Shown here piece by piece: positions 16,525-24,884 of a DNA stretch of 64,000 nt; the stretch's first letter is position 1; the number at the start of each line of letters is the position of its first letter. The notes under the pieces are model-generated. The model was not told the origin of the DNA, did not search any database, and worked only from the letters and a program-made list of their open reading frames with translations. Source of the DNA: Pararoseomonas sp. SCSIO 73927 (GTDB lineage: Bacteria > Pseudomonadota > Alphaproteobacteria > Acetobacterales > Acetobacteraceae); NCBI RefSeq assembly GCF_037040815.1, contig NZ_CP146232.1, forward strand, positions 2,846,501 to 2,910,500. Direction: 5' to 3'. Position numbers and translations under genes: made by a program.

Positions 16525-17736
16525 ATGACAATGAGCCGAGCCCAGTTCCTGTCGGCATTGGCTGCGTCGGCGCTGGCACCGTTGGCGCGCCCCGCGCGGG
16601 CACAGGGTGCCGTGCCGGGAATCGACGCTGCAACGAAGACGGTCACGGTCGGCGCCTTCACGCCCGTCACTGGGCCCGTGCCCTTCTATGCCATCCTGAC
16701 CCGGGCCGCCGATGCATTCTTCAGGTACAAGAACGAGAATGGCGGGATCCGGGGGTGGCAGGTCCGGTACGCCACCATGGATGACGGATACGAGCCCTCC
16801 CGCAGCGTCGCCGTGACCCGTCGACTGGTGGAGGAGCAGGGCATCTTCGCCCTGGTCGCGCCGGTCGGCACCGCGACGAACGTGGCCGTCATCCCCTACG
16901 CCCGGGAGCAGGGCCTGCCGATGATCGGCCCGATCGGGGGCGCCTCTGCCTTCTTCACGGAGAAGCACGTCTTCCCGCTGTTGCCGGACTATGGCTGGTC
17001 GGCCGCCGCGAACACCGAGCACGCGATCGACGGGCTGAAGCTCCAGCGCGTTGCGCTCCTGTGGGAGAACGACGAGCTCGGCCGCTCCGCAAAGCGCGGC
17101 TTCGACAAGTACATGGCGTCGCGCAACATGGAGCCTGCGGAGTCGCAGTCCTTCGACGTGCGGGCGACCGACTTCACGCCGCAGATCCGCCGCCTGATCA
17201 GCGCGAGGGCAAAGGCGGTGGTGATGTTCGGCTCCAATGCCAACCTCGCCGCCGCCCTGCGTTCGGCGAGCCGCAGCGGCTTCCGCGCCACCTGGTTCGC
17301 ACCCTTCTTCACCGCCGACCCATCCACCTACCGCCTCGCCTCCGAGCTGCTGGACGGGACCTACTTCTCCTCATGGCTGCTGCCCGTCAGCGGGTCGGAG
17401 CCGGAGGTGGAGGCCTACCGCCAGTCCGCCGCGAAGTACGCTCCCAACGACCCGATCGGGGTCTTCGGGCTGAATGGGTGGAGCAACGCGGCCCTCTTCG
17501 CCTCCGGGTTTGAGCGGCTCTTGGACAGCGGCAAGCCGCTGACGCGCCCCAACCTGATCGAGGCAATGGAGGGGCTGACGAACGCTGCGGTCGGCGGCGC
17601 CCGCAATGTTTCCTTCCAGCCCGGCGACCACCGCGGCACCCGTCAGGAAGGAATCATCCAGGCCAAGGGCGGGCAGTTCAGCCTCGTCCGGGAGTTCCGG
17701 CCCTACCCGGCCGCGGCGTTCGACCTCCCGACCTGA
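16525..17736 (+). CDS. Branched-chain amino acid-type ABC transporter substrate-binding protein
   Basis: Periplasmic binding protein (Peripla_BP_6 type) of 403 residues, the receptor for the LivHMGF-like importer downstream. ATG 16525 starts a signal peptide ending ARPARAQ. The mature part begins VTVGAFTPVTGPVPFYA and shows the two-lobe layout (MDDGYEPSRSVAVTRRLVEE, LQRVALLWENDELGRS, FDVRATDFTPQIRRL). Liv-type receptors also bind aromatic acids, urea or other amides, so the ligand may not be an amino acid. It lies behind the operator at 16392. Confidence 0.92.
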   Translation: MTMSRAQFLSALAASALAPLARPARAQGAVPGIDAATKTVTVGAFTPVTGPVPFYAILTRAADAFFRYKNENGGIRGWQVRYATMDDGYEPSRSVAVTRRLVEEQGIFALVAPVGTATNVAVIPYAREQGLPMIGPIGGASAFFTEKHVFPLLPDYGWSAAANTEHAIDGLKLQRVALLWENDELGRSAKRGFDKYMASRNMEPAESQSFDVRATDFTPQIRRLISARAKAVVMFGSNANLAAALRSASRSGFRATWFAPFFTADPSTYRLASELLDGTYFSSWLLPVSGSEPEVEAYRQSAAKYAPNDPIGVFGLNGWSNAALFASGFERLLDSGKPLTRPNLIEAMEGLTNAAVGGARNVSFQPGDHRGTRQEGIIQAKGGQFSLVREFRPYPAAAFDLPT

Positions 17737-17785
17737 GCAGGCAACGACTGCGTCCGACCGACGAAGCAGCCAAGACAGGACAGAC

Positions 17786-18541
17786 ATGACAAGCATTCCG
17801 ATCAGCGCGCCCGCGCGGATGGACGGCCGAGTGGCCATCGTGACCGGCGGGACCGGCGGCATTGGGCGGGCCGTCTGCGCCGCCCTTGCGGAAGCCGGGG
17901 CGAAGGTCGTGGCCACGGACCTCCACCAGGCTCCCGCCGGAACGGTGATGACGCCGGGAGTCACCTTCATGCGGTGCGACGTAACGTCCCGGGCCGGGAC
18001 GGAGGCGATGATCGACGCGGTCCTTGCGGAGCATGGGCGGGTGGACGCGCTGGTCCTCTGCGCGGGCACGATCGCGAACACGCCCCTGGCGGAGAGCGAG
18101 GACGACGAGTGGAGGTCCATCCTCGACGTCAACCTCATGGGCGTGGTGAACCCGCTGCGAAAGCTCTACCCCCTTATGGTGCAGAGCGGCGGCGGCAAGA
18201 TCGTCGCCCTGGGCTCCATCGCCGCCAAGATCGGCGGCGTGGCGTCCGGGCCCGCCTACGTCTCCGCCAAGTCGGCGGTGCACGGGCTGATGAAGTGGGT
18301 CGCGAAGTCTGGTGCCCAGCACGGCGTCTTCGCCAACACCATCGCGCCCGGCCCGGTGGAGACGCCCATGTGGCAGACCGTGACCGGCCGCGCGCCGCCC
18401 TCTGCCAACGGCAGCGTTCCGCTCGGGCGCTTCGGCCAGCCCGAGGACATTGCGCAGGCCATCCTGTTTCTCTGCTCGCCCGCGTCGAACTGGATCACGG
18501 GAACCGTGCTCGACGTGAACGGCGGCATGTTGATGGATTGA
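17786..18541 (+). CDS. Short-chain dehydrogenase/reductase (SDR)
   Basis: NAD(P)-dependent oxidoreductase of 251 residues. The Rossmann motif is TGGTGGIGRA; the catalytic Ser, Tyr and Lys are in LGSIAAKIGG and AYVSAKSAVHG. The C-terminus (LGRFGQPEDIAQAILFLCSP ... VLDVNGGMLMD) is typical of classical SDRs. It lies between the binding protein and the 3-hydroxyisobutyrate-type dehydrogenase and probably oxidises a hydroxy intermediate of the imported compound. Confidence 0.92.
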   Translation: MTSIPISAPARMDGRVAIVTGGTGGIGRAVCAALAEAGAKVVATDLHQAPAGTVMTPGVTFMRCDVTSRAGTEAMIDAVLAEHGRVDALVLCAGTIANTPLAESEDDEWRSILDVNLMGVVNPLRKLYPLMVQSGGGKIVALGSIAAKIGGVASGPAYVSAKSAVHGLMKWVAKSGAQHGVFANTIAPGPVETPMWQTVTGRAPPSANGSVPLGRFGQPEDIAQAILFLCSPASNWITGTVLDVNGGMLMD

Positions 18542-18548
18542 GGCGAAC

Positions 18549-19460
18549 ATGACAGCAGCGGAAACCATCGGCTTCATCGGCCTCGGCGTCATGGGCGGGC
18601 CCATGTGCCGCAACACCGCCACCAAGCACGCGGGCGAGGTGCGTGCCTTCGACATGGGCGCGGCCGCGCGCGACGCGCTGCGGGACACCCGGGCCGTGGT
18701 GGTGGAGGGCGCGGCGGAGGCCGTGCGCGGGGCGGACATCGTCTTCCTCTCCCTGCCGGGGCCGCCGCAGGTGGAGGCGGTCTGCCTCGGCGAGGACGGG
18801 ATCCTGCGCCACGGCAAGCCCGGCCTCCTCGTCGTGGACCTCAGCACCACCACGGTCGCCTCGGCCCGGGACGTCGCGCGGCGGCTGGCGGACGGCGGGA
18901 TGGGCTTCGCCGACGCCCCCGTGGCCCGCACCCGCGAGGCCGCGATCCGCGGCGAGCTGAGCATCATGGTCGGCGCGGACGAGGCGACCTTCGCCCGTTT
19001 GCGCCCGCTCCTCGGCTACATGGCCACCGACGTCACGCACTGCGGCGGCACCGGCACGGGCCAGGCCGTGAAGCTCATCAACAACGCCCTGGTCTTCGAG
19101 CACGTCGCGGCGCTTGCCGAGATGATGGCCATAGGGGAGCGGGCCGGGGTGGAGCCTGCGAGGCTGCTGGAGGCCGTCTCGCGGGGGTCCGGCGACAGCT
19201 TCGTGCTCCGCAATCACGGCCTAAAGGCGATGGTACCCCGGAACTACCCGGAGCGCGCCTTCCCCTCCACCTACGTCCTCAAGGATCTGGCCGGGGCGCT
19301 GGAGCTGGCCCGCGACACGGGCGTTCAGGCCCGCGTCACGGAGACGGCGCGCGACTACTACGCCGAGCTCGTCCGCGTCGGCGCGGGCAGCCAGTACTTC
19401 CCGGTCCTGCTGGAGCTGGTGGCGGGGCGCCTCACCGTGACGGAGCCCGCCGTGACATGA
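18549..19460 (+). CDS. 3-hydroxyisobutyrate dehydrogenase-family NAD(P)-dependent oxidoreductase
   Basis: Beta-hydroxyacid dehydrogenase of 303 residues. The N-terminus IGFIGLGVMGGPMCRN binds the dinucleotide; VVDLSTTTVASAR is the substrate-binding block, although the canonical DAPVSGG loop reads DAPVARTRE; the catalytic Lys is in GTGQAVKLINN. It belongs to the HIBADH / tartronate semialdehyde reductase group. Substrate is open. Its stop overlaps the LivH start (ATGA), so enzyme and importer are translated together. Confidence 0.92.
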   Translation: MTAAETIGFIGLGVMGGPMCRNTATKHAGEVRAFDMGAAARDALRDTRAVVVEGAAEAVRGADIVFLSLPGPPQVEAVCLGEDGILRHGKPGLLVVDLSTTTVASARDVARRLADGGMGFADAPVARTREAAIRGELSIMVGADEATFARLRPLLGYMATDVTHCGGTGTGQAVKLINNALVFEHVAALAEMMAIGERAGVEPARLLEAVSRGSGDSFVLRNHGLKAMVPRNYPERAFPSTYVLKDLAGALELARDTGVQARVTETARDYYAELVRVGAGSQYFPVLLELVAGRLTVTEPAVT

Positions 19461-20347
19461 GCGACCTCCTCCAGGACCTTCTTTCCCTCGTCTGGACGGG
19501 GATCGTCACGGGCTGCCTCTACGCCATGGGGGCCCTCGGCCTGGTGATGATCTTCAAGGCGACCCGGGTGGTGAACTTCGCGCACGGCAACCTGGCGGCC
19601 CTCGCGGGCTTCGTGGTCTATGGCTTGACGGCCATGGGAGGCGGCCTCGGCTGGTTCGCCTCCGTCCTCGTCGCGCTGGCGATCGTGATCGTCCTGGCGC
19701 TCGTCTCCTACGGCCTGATCGCCCGCGTCTCGGAGGCATCGGACCTCCGCGGGACCATCGCGACCCTCGGCATCAGCCTCGTCCTGCAGGGGGCGGTGCA
19801 GGTCCTGTTCGGAGCCGACATCGTCAACCTCGACCTGCCCGTGCCGAGCTGGAGCGCGACGGTCGCGGGCCTCCGCATCACCTCCTACGACGTCGCCGTG
19901 CTGGCGGTCTCCGGCTCCGTCATCGCGGTCCTCTTCTTCGTCATCGAGCGGACCAGGGTCGGCATCGCCTTCCGCGCGGTCTCGACCAGCGCCTTCGCCA
20001 GCCGGGTCTGCGGGCTGAACATCCACGCCGTCCAGGGCCTTGCCTGGGGCGTGGCGGCAGGGCTGGGCGTGACGGCGGCGCTGCTCATCATCCCCAGCAC
20101 CTTCCTAAGCTCCACGACGGTCGCGTCCTTCATGCTGCAGTCCTTCGCCGCCGCGGTGCTCGGCGGCTTCTCCAGCCTGCCGGGCAGCATCGTCGGCGGG
20201 CTGATCGTGGGGGTGACGATGAACCTGTTCAGCTACTTCGTGACCTCGGAGCTGAGCGCCACCTTCCTGCTCGTCCTGATGCTCGTGGCCCTCAACCTGT
20301 TTCCGGGCGGCATCCTGCCCCAGCGCGGAGGAGGCTCGCGTGCCTGA
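19457..20347 (+). CDS. ABC transporter permease, LivH type
   Basis: Inner-membrane permease of 296 residues with about eight hydrophobic helices. KATRVVNFAHGNLAALAGFV is the LivH signature near the N-terminus, and VCGLNIHAVQGLAWGVAAGL is the cytoplasmic EAA-like loop region that contacts the ATPases. ATG 19457 overlaps the stop of the preceding dehydrogenase. Pairs with LivM. Confidence 0.93.
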   Translation: MSDLLQDLLSLVWTGIVTGCLYAMGALGLVMIFKATRVVNFAHGNLAALAGFVVYGLTAMGGGLGWFASVLVALAIVIVLALVSYGLIARVSEASDLRGTIATLGISLVLQGAVQVLFGADIVNLDLPVPSWSATVAGLRITSYDVAVLAVSGSVIAVLFFVIERTRVGIAFRAVSTSAFASRVCGLNIHAVQGLAWGVAAGLGVTAALLIIPSTFLSSTTVASFMLQSFAAAVLGGFSSLPGSIVGGLIVGVTMNLFSYFVTSELSATFLLVLMLVALNLFPGGILPQRGGGSRA

Positions 20348-21329
20348 GGCGGTCGGCGTGGTGGCTCCGATGGCCACGAGCGAAGGGCGCGCGATGCCGC
20401 GCCACCTGGCGAGCTGGGTCATGCTGGTGATCCTGGCCGCCGTCCCCGCCCTGGCGGGCGGCTTCTGGACCTACAGCCTGGGCGTCTGCATGGCGAACGC
20501 CGTGGCGGTGCTCTCCGTCGGCTTCCTGCTCCGCTACGGTGGAGAGGTCTCCATCGGGCACAGCTTCTTCCTGGCCTTCGGCGCCTACTGCACCGCCATC
20601 CTGGAACGGCAACTGGGCCTGTCGGTCGGGATGGGGCTCCCGGTCGCGGCGGTCGCGGGCGCGGTGCTCGGTATTGCCTTTGCCTGGCCGTCCCGCGCGT
20701 TGTCCGGCATCTACCTTGCCATCGCCACCATGGCGCTGGCGCTGGCGGTGCCCGAGCTGATCCTGCAGGCGGGACCTGTCGCTGGCGGCTACGAGGGTCT
20801 CTACGTCTCGCGGCCCCTGGTGCCCGGCCTGTCCATCGAGCTGCAGCGCTACTACCTCCCGCTCGTCGTGCTGGGGCTGGTCGTCCTGCTGCTGGCGCGC
20901 TTCCGGCGCTCCCGGCAAGGGCTGGTGCTGCTCACGGCCCGAGACCATCCACGGGCGGCCGAGGCCTTCGGCTTCTCCCGCGGCTACGCACGCCTCGCGG
21001 CCTTCGCCATCAGCGCCGCCGTCGCCTCCGTCGCCGGGTCGCTCCTCGCCTTCGCGGCATCCACCGTGTCGCCGAACAGCTTCACCCTCTCGACGGCCAT
21101 CTACCTCCTGGTGGGCACGGTGGTCAGCTTCGGGTCGCTCGGGCTCATCGGAGCCCTGGCCGGGGGCGCCTTCATCACCCTTGTCCCGCAGGTTTTCGCG
21201 GCCTGGGGGGATTGGGTGCCGATCATCTACGGCGCCGCGCTGCTGTTGGTCGTCACCCTCGGCCACCGGCCGTCGGAGGTCCTGGCGGCACTGTGGGCGC
21301 GTCTGGGGGGAGGGCGGCGGAATGCTTGA
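20340..21329 (+). CDS. ABC transporter permease, LivM type
   Basis: Second membrane subunit of the Liv-type importer, 329 residues. LLRYGGEVSIGHSFFLAFGA and SGIYLAIATMALALAVPEL are the LivM signatures. The loop ARDHPRAAEAFGFSRGYARL contains the coupling region. GTG 20340 overlaps the end of livH by 8 bases. An internal ATG at 20394 is a possible alternative start close to the first membrane helix. Confidence 0.93.
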   Translation: MPEAVGVVAPMATSEGRAMPRHLASWVMLVILAAVPALAGGFWTYSLGVCMANAVAVLSVGFLLRYGGEVSIGHSFFLAFGAYCTAILERQLGLSVGMGLPVAAVAGAVLGIAFAWPSRALSGIYLAIATMALALAVPELILQAGPVAGGYEGLYVSRPLVPGLSIELQRYYLPLVVLGLVVLLLARFRRSRQGLVLLTARDHPRAAEAFGFSRGYARLAAFAISAAVASVAGSLLAFAASTVSPNSFTLSTAIYLLVGTVVSFGSLGLIGALAGGAFITLVPQVFAAWGDWVPIIYGAALLLVVTLGHRPSEVLAALWARLGGGRRNA

Positions 21330-22110
21330 CGCCCTGGCAGCCGGGAGTGCGGACCTGACGGTCGCCTCCGTCTCCCTCGCCTTCGGCGGGCACCGGGTTC
21401 TCAAGGACGTCAGCATGGACTTCCGGCCCGGCCAGGTCACCGGGCTCATCGGGCCGAACGGGGCGGGCAAGACGAGCCTGTTCAACTGCCTCACCGGGCT
21501 TTACCGCCCGCAACAGGGCACGATCGCCCTGGGTGGCGAGCCGTTGGAACGGCTGCCCCCCGCGCAACGGGCCCGGGTCGGCCTGTCGCGCAGCTTCCAG
21601 CACGTGGCCCTCTGCCCGGAGCTGGACGTGGTGGAGAACGTGATGTTCGGCCGGGCGCGGCTCGGCCGCTCCGGCTGGGCGGACGCCTTCCTGCCCCTTT
21701 CCCGCGGGCGGGCGGAGGCGGAGGAGGCCCGGGCGGCGGCCATGGAGGTGCTCCGCCGCCTGGATCTTGCGGCCTACGCGGAGACCACGCCCGCCGGGCT
21801 GCCCCCGGGCACCCAGCGCCTCGTGGAGATTGCCCGTGCCATTGTCTCGCGCCCCCGCGTCCTGCTGCTGGACGAGCCTGCGGCGGGGCTGAACCCGGCA
21901 GAGACCCGGCAACTCATGGCGGTGCTGCGGGGCCTCGTCTCGCCGGAGCTGATGATCGTGGTGGTGGAGCATGACATGGACCTCATCATGCAGCTCTGCC
22001 ACCGCATCCACGTGCTGAACTTCGGCCAGCGGATTGCGACGGGCACGCCGGAGGAGATCCGGGCCGACCCCGAGGTCATCCGCGTCTACCTGGGGGACTC
22101 CGATGACTGA
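21322..22110 (+). CDS. ABC transporter ATP-binding protein, LivG type
   Basis: ATPase subunit of 262 residues. Walker A is GPNGAGKTS and Walker B is VLLLDEPAAGLNP; the H-loop is in VVVEHDMDLIM. The LivG-specific insert (FQHVALCPELDVVENVMFGR) is present. The ABC signature, normally LSxGQ, reads LPPGTQRLVEIARAI, a clear deviation. ATG 21322 overlaps livM by 8 bases. Heterodimer partner of the LivF-type protein. Confidence 0.93.
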   Translation: MLDALAAGSADLTVASVSLAFGGHRVLKDVSMDFRPGQVTGLIGPNGAGKTSLFNCLTGLYRPQQGTIALGGEPLERLPPAQRARVGLSRSFQHVALCPELDVVENVMFGRARLGRSGWADAFLPLSRGRAEAEEARAAAMEVLRRLDLAAYAETTPAGLPPGTQRLVEIARAIVSRPRVLLLDEPAAGLNPAETRQLMAVLRGLVSPELMIVVVEHDMDLIMQLCHRIHVLNFGQRIATGTPEEIRADPEVIRVYLGDSDD

Positions 22111-22840
22111 ACTTCTCCGGGTGGAAGGGCTCGAGGTCCGCTACGGCGCCGCCACCGCGGTGCGCGGGATTGCGCTGACCGTGCCGCAGCGCGGCACGGT
22201 GGGGCTGCTGGGCGCCAACGGGGCGGGCAAGTCCACGGTGCTGAAGGCCATCGCGGGGCTGGTCCCGAAGGCCGCGGGCCGCGTGCTGCTGGAGGGCGCG
22301 GACATCACGGCGCAGGACGCGCGGGCGCTGGTGCGGGCCGGGATCGTCTACGTGCCGGAGGGGAGGGAGATCGTGCCCAACCTGTCGGTGGACGAGAACC
22401 TCGTGCTCGGGGGGTTCCACCTCGACGGGGCGACGCGGCGCCGGCGCCGGGACATGGTGCTGGGCATCTTCACCGAGATCGCCGGGCGGGCCGGGAGCCC
22501 GGCCTGGCGCCTGAGCGGCGGGGAGCAGCAGATGCTCGCCATCGGCCGCGCGCTGATGGCGGGGCCCCGGCTCCTGCTGCTGGACGAGCCCTCCCTCGGC
22601 CTCGCGCCGCTGCTGGTGCGCCGCGTCTTCGAGAAGCTGGAGGCGGTGCGGGCCGAGACCGGGCTCGCGATGATCCTGGTGGAGCAGAACTTCCGCCTCA
22701 CCGTCCGCGTGTCCGATGCGGTGCACTTCATGCGGGGAGGGCGGATGCTCGGGCGACGGGAGGCCGCGGAACTACGCGACCCTGCGGCCATGGAGGAGGC
22801 CATCGCCGCCTATCTCGGGGCGGGGGAGGTGGCGGCGTGA
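22103..22840 (+). CDS. ABC transporter ATP-binding protein, LivF type
   Basis: Second ATPase of the importer, 245 residues. Walker A GANGAGKST, signature LSGGEQQMLAIGRAL, Walker B LLLLDEPSLGLAP, and VPEGREIVPNLSVDENLVLG, a stretch characteristic of LivF. It overlaps livG by 8 bases (ATGACTGA). Unlike its partner it has a regular signature motif. Confidence 0.94.
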   Translation: MTELLRVEGLEVRYGAATAVRGIALTVPQRGTVGLLGANGAGKSTVLKAIAGLVPKAAGRVLLEGADITAQDARALVRAGIVYVPEGREIVPNLSVDENLVLGGFHLDGATRRRRRDMVLGIFTEIAGRAGSPAWRLSGGEQQMLAIGRALMAGPRLLLLDEPSLGLAPLLVRRVFEKLEAVRAETGLAMILVEQNFRLTVRVSDAVHFMRGGRMLGRREAAELRDPAAMEEAIAAYLGAGEVAA

Positions 22841-22851
22841 ATGCATTCACG
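22836..22851. promoter_or_regulatory. Perfect 16-bp palindrome at the livF/SMP-30 junction
   Basis: CGTGAATGCATTCACG is fully self-complementary and contains the AATGCATT core of the upstream operator candidates. It spans the livF stop and the GTG start of the next gene, so it could be an internal regulatory site, an RNA hairpin over the start codon, or coincidence. Confidence 0.35.
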
Positions 22852-23793
22852 AAGGGTGGCATGATGGATCTGGCTGGGCGCGAGGTCGCGCGCGGGCTGC
22901 GCTTTCCGGAAGGGCCGATCTGGCTGCCCGACGGCAGCCTGCTTGTGGTGGAGATCGAGGGCGGGACGCTGACGCGGATTGCCCCATCCGGCCGCACGGA
23001 AGTGGTGGCAAGGCTGGGCGGCGGGCCGAACGGGGCCGCTATCGGGCCGGACGGCGCCTGCTACGTCTGCAACAACGGCGGCTTCCGCTGGCTGGAGCAG
23101 GCGGACGGCTACCTGCGCCCCGTCGGCATTGCGGAGGACTACGTTGGCGGCCGGATCGAGCGCGTGGACCTTGGGACGGGCCGCGCGGAGGTTCTCTACG
23201 CCGAATGCGACGGCAAGCCCCTGAATGGGCCAAACGACATCGTCTTCGATGGCCATGGCGGCTTCTGGTTCACGGATCTAGGCAAGGTGCGAGCCCGCAG
23301 CATGGACCGTGGCGCCGTCTACTATGCCCGCTGTGACGGCAGCCTTATACGGGAGGTGATCTTCCCCTCCTTGACCCCGAACGGGGTAGGGCTTTCCCCG
23401 GATGGCCGCACGCTCTACGTGGCGGAGACGGAGACGAGCCGCCTTTGGTCCTATCCGGTGACCGCGCCGGGTGAGGTGGGCCTGGAGACCTGGCCGTCAC
23501 CCAACGGTGGGCGCCTCCTTTACGGCCCTCCGGGTTACCAGCGCTTCGATTCTCTTGCCGTGGAGGCGGACGGGAACATCTGCGTGGCGACACTGGTCCG
23601 TGCCGGCATCTCGGTCATCTCCCCCGCGGGCGAGCTGGTGGAGTTCCATGCCGCGCCCGAGCCGTACTGCACGAACATCTGCTTCGGCGGTGACGGTCTC
23701 CGGACGGCATTCATCACCCTGTCCGGGACCGGGCGCCTGATCGCGGTTGACTGGCCCAGAAGTGGGTTGCCGCTGCAGCCGAGGCTCGGATGA
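22837..23793 (+). CDS. SMP-30/gluconolactonase-family lactone hydrolase
   Basis: Six-bladed beta-propeller enzyme of up to 318 residues. GLRFPEGPIWLPDGSLLVVE holds the metal-binding Glu, LNGPNDIVFDGHGGFWFTD the Asn and Asp residues, and LTPNGVGLSPDGRTLYVAET another typical blade. It would open a lactone formed by the dehydrogenases of this operon. The GTG at 22837 overlaps the livF stop; an ATG at 22861 is an alternative start. Last gene of the operon. Confidence 0.9.
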   Translation: MNAFTKGGMMDLAGREVARGLRFPEGPIWLPDGSLLVVEIEGGTLTRIAPSGRTEVVARLGGGPNGAAIGPDGACYVCNNGGFRWLEQADGYLRPVGIAEDYVGGRIERVDLGTGRAEVLYAECDGKPLNGPNDIVFDGHGGFWFTDLGKVRARSMDRGAVYYARCDGSLIREVIFPSLTPNGVGLSPDGRTLYVAETETSRLWSYPVTAPGEVGLETWPSPNGGRLLYGPPGYQRFDSLAVEADGNICVATLVRAGISVISPAGELVEFHAAPEPYCTNICFGGDGLRTAFITLSGTGRLIAVDWPRSGLPLQPRLG

Positions 23794-23974
23794 CCCTCGC
23801 CCGGTCAAGCTCGCGCTGCGGGTGGCCTCACCGCCCGGACCGGGACATCGCGGCTGCCGCTCTCGCGAGGCTCGGGGCATCGCCGTCGCCCAGGTGTGTC
23901 GGCCTGACCGGCACGGAGCCCGGTCCTGGTCAGGGCGACGGAGTGGTGGGGTCATGCCGTGAGTAGCATTCTTA

Positions 23975-23991
23975 GAGCCCGCTTCATAACG
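23975..23991 (+). repeat. Left terminal inverted repeat of the IS
   Basis: GAGCCCGCTTCATAACG pairs with the right end with one mismatch (C/T at position 11). If the flanking TTA/TAA bases belong to the element, the repeat is 20 bp. Confidence 0.85.
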
Positions 23992-24802
23992 CCTGAGCCA
24001 GACGCCTGACGAGGACCATGGTGGCGGCGAGGGTGAAGAATGCGATGGCAGAGCTGATGGTGGTCTCGTGGTCGCGGGCGAGGCGTCGACAGCGGCCGAA
24101 CCAAGCGAAGGACCTCTCCACCACCCAGCGCCTGGGTTGGACGGCGAAACCCTTCTGGCCGGGCGCGCTGCCGACGATGGTGATGGCAACCGGCGAGGCC
24201 CATGCCACGCGGGATCCGGTATAGGCGCGGCCGGCGAAGCAGCGGGCCAGGAACGGCCACGGACGGCGCGACATGGCGAGGAGCGCGGCACCGCCCCGGC
24301 TGTCGTGCAGGGAAGCCGGTGAGACGGCGGCCAGCAAGAGCCTGCCGTCGGTGTCCACCAGGGCGTGGCGTTTGCGCCCCGTCACCTTCTTCCCGGCGTC
24401 ATGGCCGCGGACGCCCTTCACGCCGACACCGCCCGAGCGGGCGGACTGAGCATCCAGCACGGCCGCCGTCGGCGAGGCCTCCCGGCCGACACGCTCGCGG
24501 TCGGCCATGGTGAGGGCGTGCGCCAGTCGCTCGAAGGTGCCCGAACGCGAGAGGCGCAGGAACCAGCAATGCACGGTCCCGGGTGGCGGGAAGTCGCGGG
24601 GCAGATGCGCCGGGGCACAACCCGTCCGGAGAACGTCGAGGGTGGAATCGACCAACAGTCGCATCGGCCAGGATCGCGGCCGCCCTGTGTGCGCTGGATC
24701 GGGCAGGAAGGGCTCGACCAGCGCCCACTCGGCATCGGTCAGGCACGTTGCATAGGGCTGGGAACCACGCGCAAGCTGCGCGCGGGCGGCAGGGGTCCAC
24801 AT
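23984..24802 (-). CDS. IS5-family DDE transposase
   Basis: Transposase of 272 residues. The N-terminal DUF4096-like part shows LTDAEWALVEPFLPDP; catalytic acids are in AVLDAQSARSGG, the LVDTDGRLL strand and WVVERSFAWFGRCRRLARDH (Glu). The C-terminus ISSAIAFFTLAATMVLVRRL is usual for the group. Many relatives use a frameshift; this one is a single uninterrupted frame and is probably active. The stop codon lies inside the left inverted repeat. Confidence 0.93.
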   Translation of the reverse strand: MWTPAARAQLARGSQPYATCLTDAEWALVEPFLPDPAHTGRPRSWPMRLLVDSTLDVLRTGCAPAHLPRDFPPPGTVHCWFLRLSRSGTFERLAHALTMADRERVGREASPTAAVLDAQSARSGGVGVKGVRGHDAGKKVTGRKRHALVDTDGRLLLAAVSPASLHDSRGGAALLAMSRRPWPFLARCFAGRAYTGSRVAWASPVAITIVGSAPGQKGFAVQPRRWVVERSFAWFGRCRRLARDHETTISSAIAFFTLAATMVLVRRLAQAL

Positions 24803-24865
24803 GGGCCACCTAGAAGGACGTCAGACACCCTCCGAACGCGCAGAACCGCCGTCGCTCACCTCAGC

Positions 24866-24882
24866 CGTTATAAAGCGGGCTC
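24866..24882 (-). repeat. Right terminal inverted repeat of the IS
   Basis: Reads GAGCCCGCTTTATAACG on the minus strand, 16 of 17 bases identical to the left end. Confidence 0.85.
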
Positions 24883-24884
24883 TA

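Larger units (their letters stand above)
23975..24882. mobile_element. Complete IS5-family insertion sequence (908 bp)
   Basis: One transposase gene is bounded by 17-bp inverted repeats starting GAGCCCGCTT, and TA is present on both flanks (23973-23974 and 24883-24884), as expected for IS5 relatives that duplicate TA. The element sits in an AT-rich patch between the SMP-30 gene and the defence island. It looks intact and so probably recent. Confidence 0.85.

Noticed and set aside
16712..16717. An isolated ATGCAT inside the ABC binding-protein gene
   Set aside because: It lacks the second half-site and is within coding sequence, so it is probably chance.
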